Below are positions 5,178-5,277 of a DNA stretch of 5,277 nt, piece by piece (positions within the stretch are counted from its first letter, which is position 1; every line of letters begins with the position of its first letter). The notes under the pieces were generated by a model, which was given only the letters and a program-made list of their open reading frames with translations, did not search any database and had not been told where the DNA came from. The translations under genes and the position numbers were made by a program. This DNA comes from Halobacteriales archaeon QS_9_67_15. GTDB lineage: Archaea > Halobacteriota > Halobacteria > Halobacteriales > Haloarculaceae. The stretch spans positions 1 through 5,277 of the forward strand of contig PXSD01000164.1 in the NCBI GenBank assembly GCA_003023165.1. The letters run 5' to 3'.

Positions 5178-5277
5178 ATGGCGACCGACACAGACGCGAA
5201 AACGGCGAACGCGGAGGCGTGTCCCGTAGTCGATTCGCTCGAACAGATCGGCTCGCAGTGGCGACTGGTCGTGCTCT
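5178..5277 (+). CDS. HxlR-family winged-helix transcriptional regulator, 3' end outside the window
   Basis: The first 33 codons of a DNA-binding regulator of the HxlR (DUF24) family. The visible part has a Thr/Ala-rich acidic lead of about 13 residues, then ACPVVDSLEQIGSQWRLVVL (14-33). This is the family's opening block: a Cys-Pro, then a helix ending in the conserved G..W. .  .vl pattern that begins the winged helix-turn-helix. Cys15 occupies the place of the single redox-sensing Cys of Bacillus YodB, CatR and HypR, so control by quinones or other electrophiles is plausible but not shown. ATG 5178 is preferred. An in-frame GTG at 5151 is possible, and a stop at 5148 limits anything longer. 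The gene is divergent from doxX with 295 bp between the starts, and that region carries the repeats listed separately. Confidence 0.88.
   Translation, partial: MATDTDAKTANAEACPVVDSLEQIGSQWRLVVL

Noticed and set aside
1..5277. tRNA, rRNA, CRISPR array, insertion sequence or attachment site
   Set aside because: I looked for cloverleaf ends, regularly spaced repeats, transposase motifs and terminal inverted repeats and saw none I could support.

Overview
The window looks like chromosomal DNA from a halophilic archaeon (class Halobacteria). The sequence is GC-rich with strong C/G preference at third codon positions. The encoded proteins are Asp/Glu-rich, start codons mostly lack a clear Shine-Dalgarno sequence (as in leaderless haloarchaeal mRNAs), and the proteins closely match families as they appear in haloarchaea.

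Layout from left to right: (1) the 3' part of an M29-family metallo-aminopeptidase gene on +. (2) Convergent with it, a class I SAM-dependent methyltransferase on -, probably starting at GTG 1775 rather than further upstream. (3) Divergent from the methyltransferase, a DUF433 antitoxin-like gene on + that overlaps by ATGA a DUF5615 (PIN-like toxin-type) partner. The partner is broken by an amber codon and by an internal deletion with a frame change. (4) Endonuclease IV (nfo) on -, with all nine metal ligands. (5) A lipoate ligase/octanoyltransferase-family gene on -, which carries the cysteine typical of LipM-type enzymes. (6) A short + strand coding fragment without a credible start, squeezed between the lipoate-family gene and doxX. 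Its first half resembles a motif of NuoD, the 49-kDa subunit of complex I. (7) A DoxX-family membrane protein on -. (8) Divergent from it, the first 33 codons of an HxlR-family regulator that keeps the N-terminal Cys-Pro of redox-sensing members. The roughly 295-bp region between doxX and hxlR holds a TATA-like element, a 12-bp direct repeat at 19-bp period, and nested inverted repeats.

Most of the window is housekeeping: peptide turnover, base-excision repair and protein lipoylation. Two places stand out. The first is the DUF433/DUF5615 pair, where the antitoxin-like member is intact and the toxin-like member is decayed. The second is the divergent doxX-hxlR module, which resembles the Bacillus YodB/CatR-CatD quinone-stress arrangement and has unexplained repeats in its control region. 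I do not see a complete, clearly new multi-gene system here.
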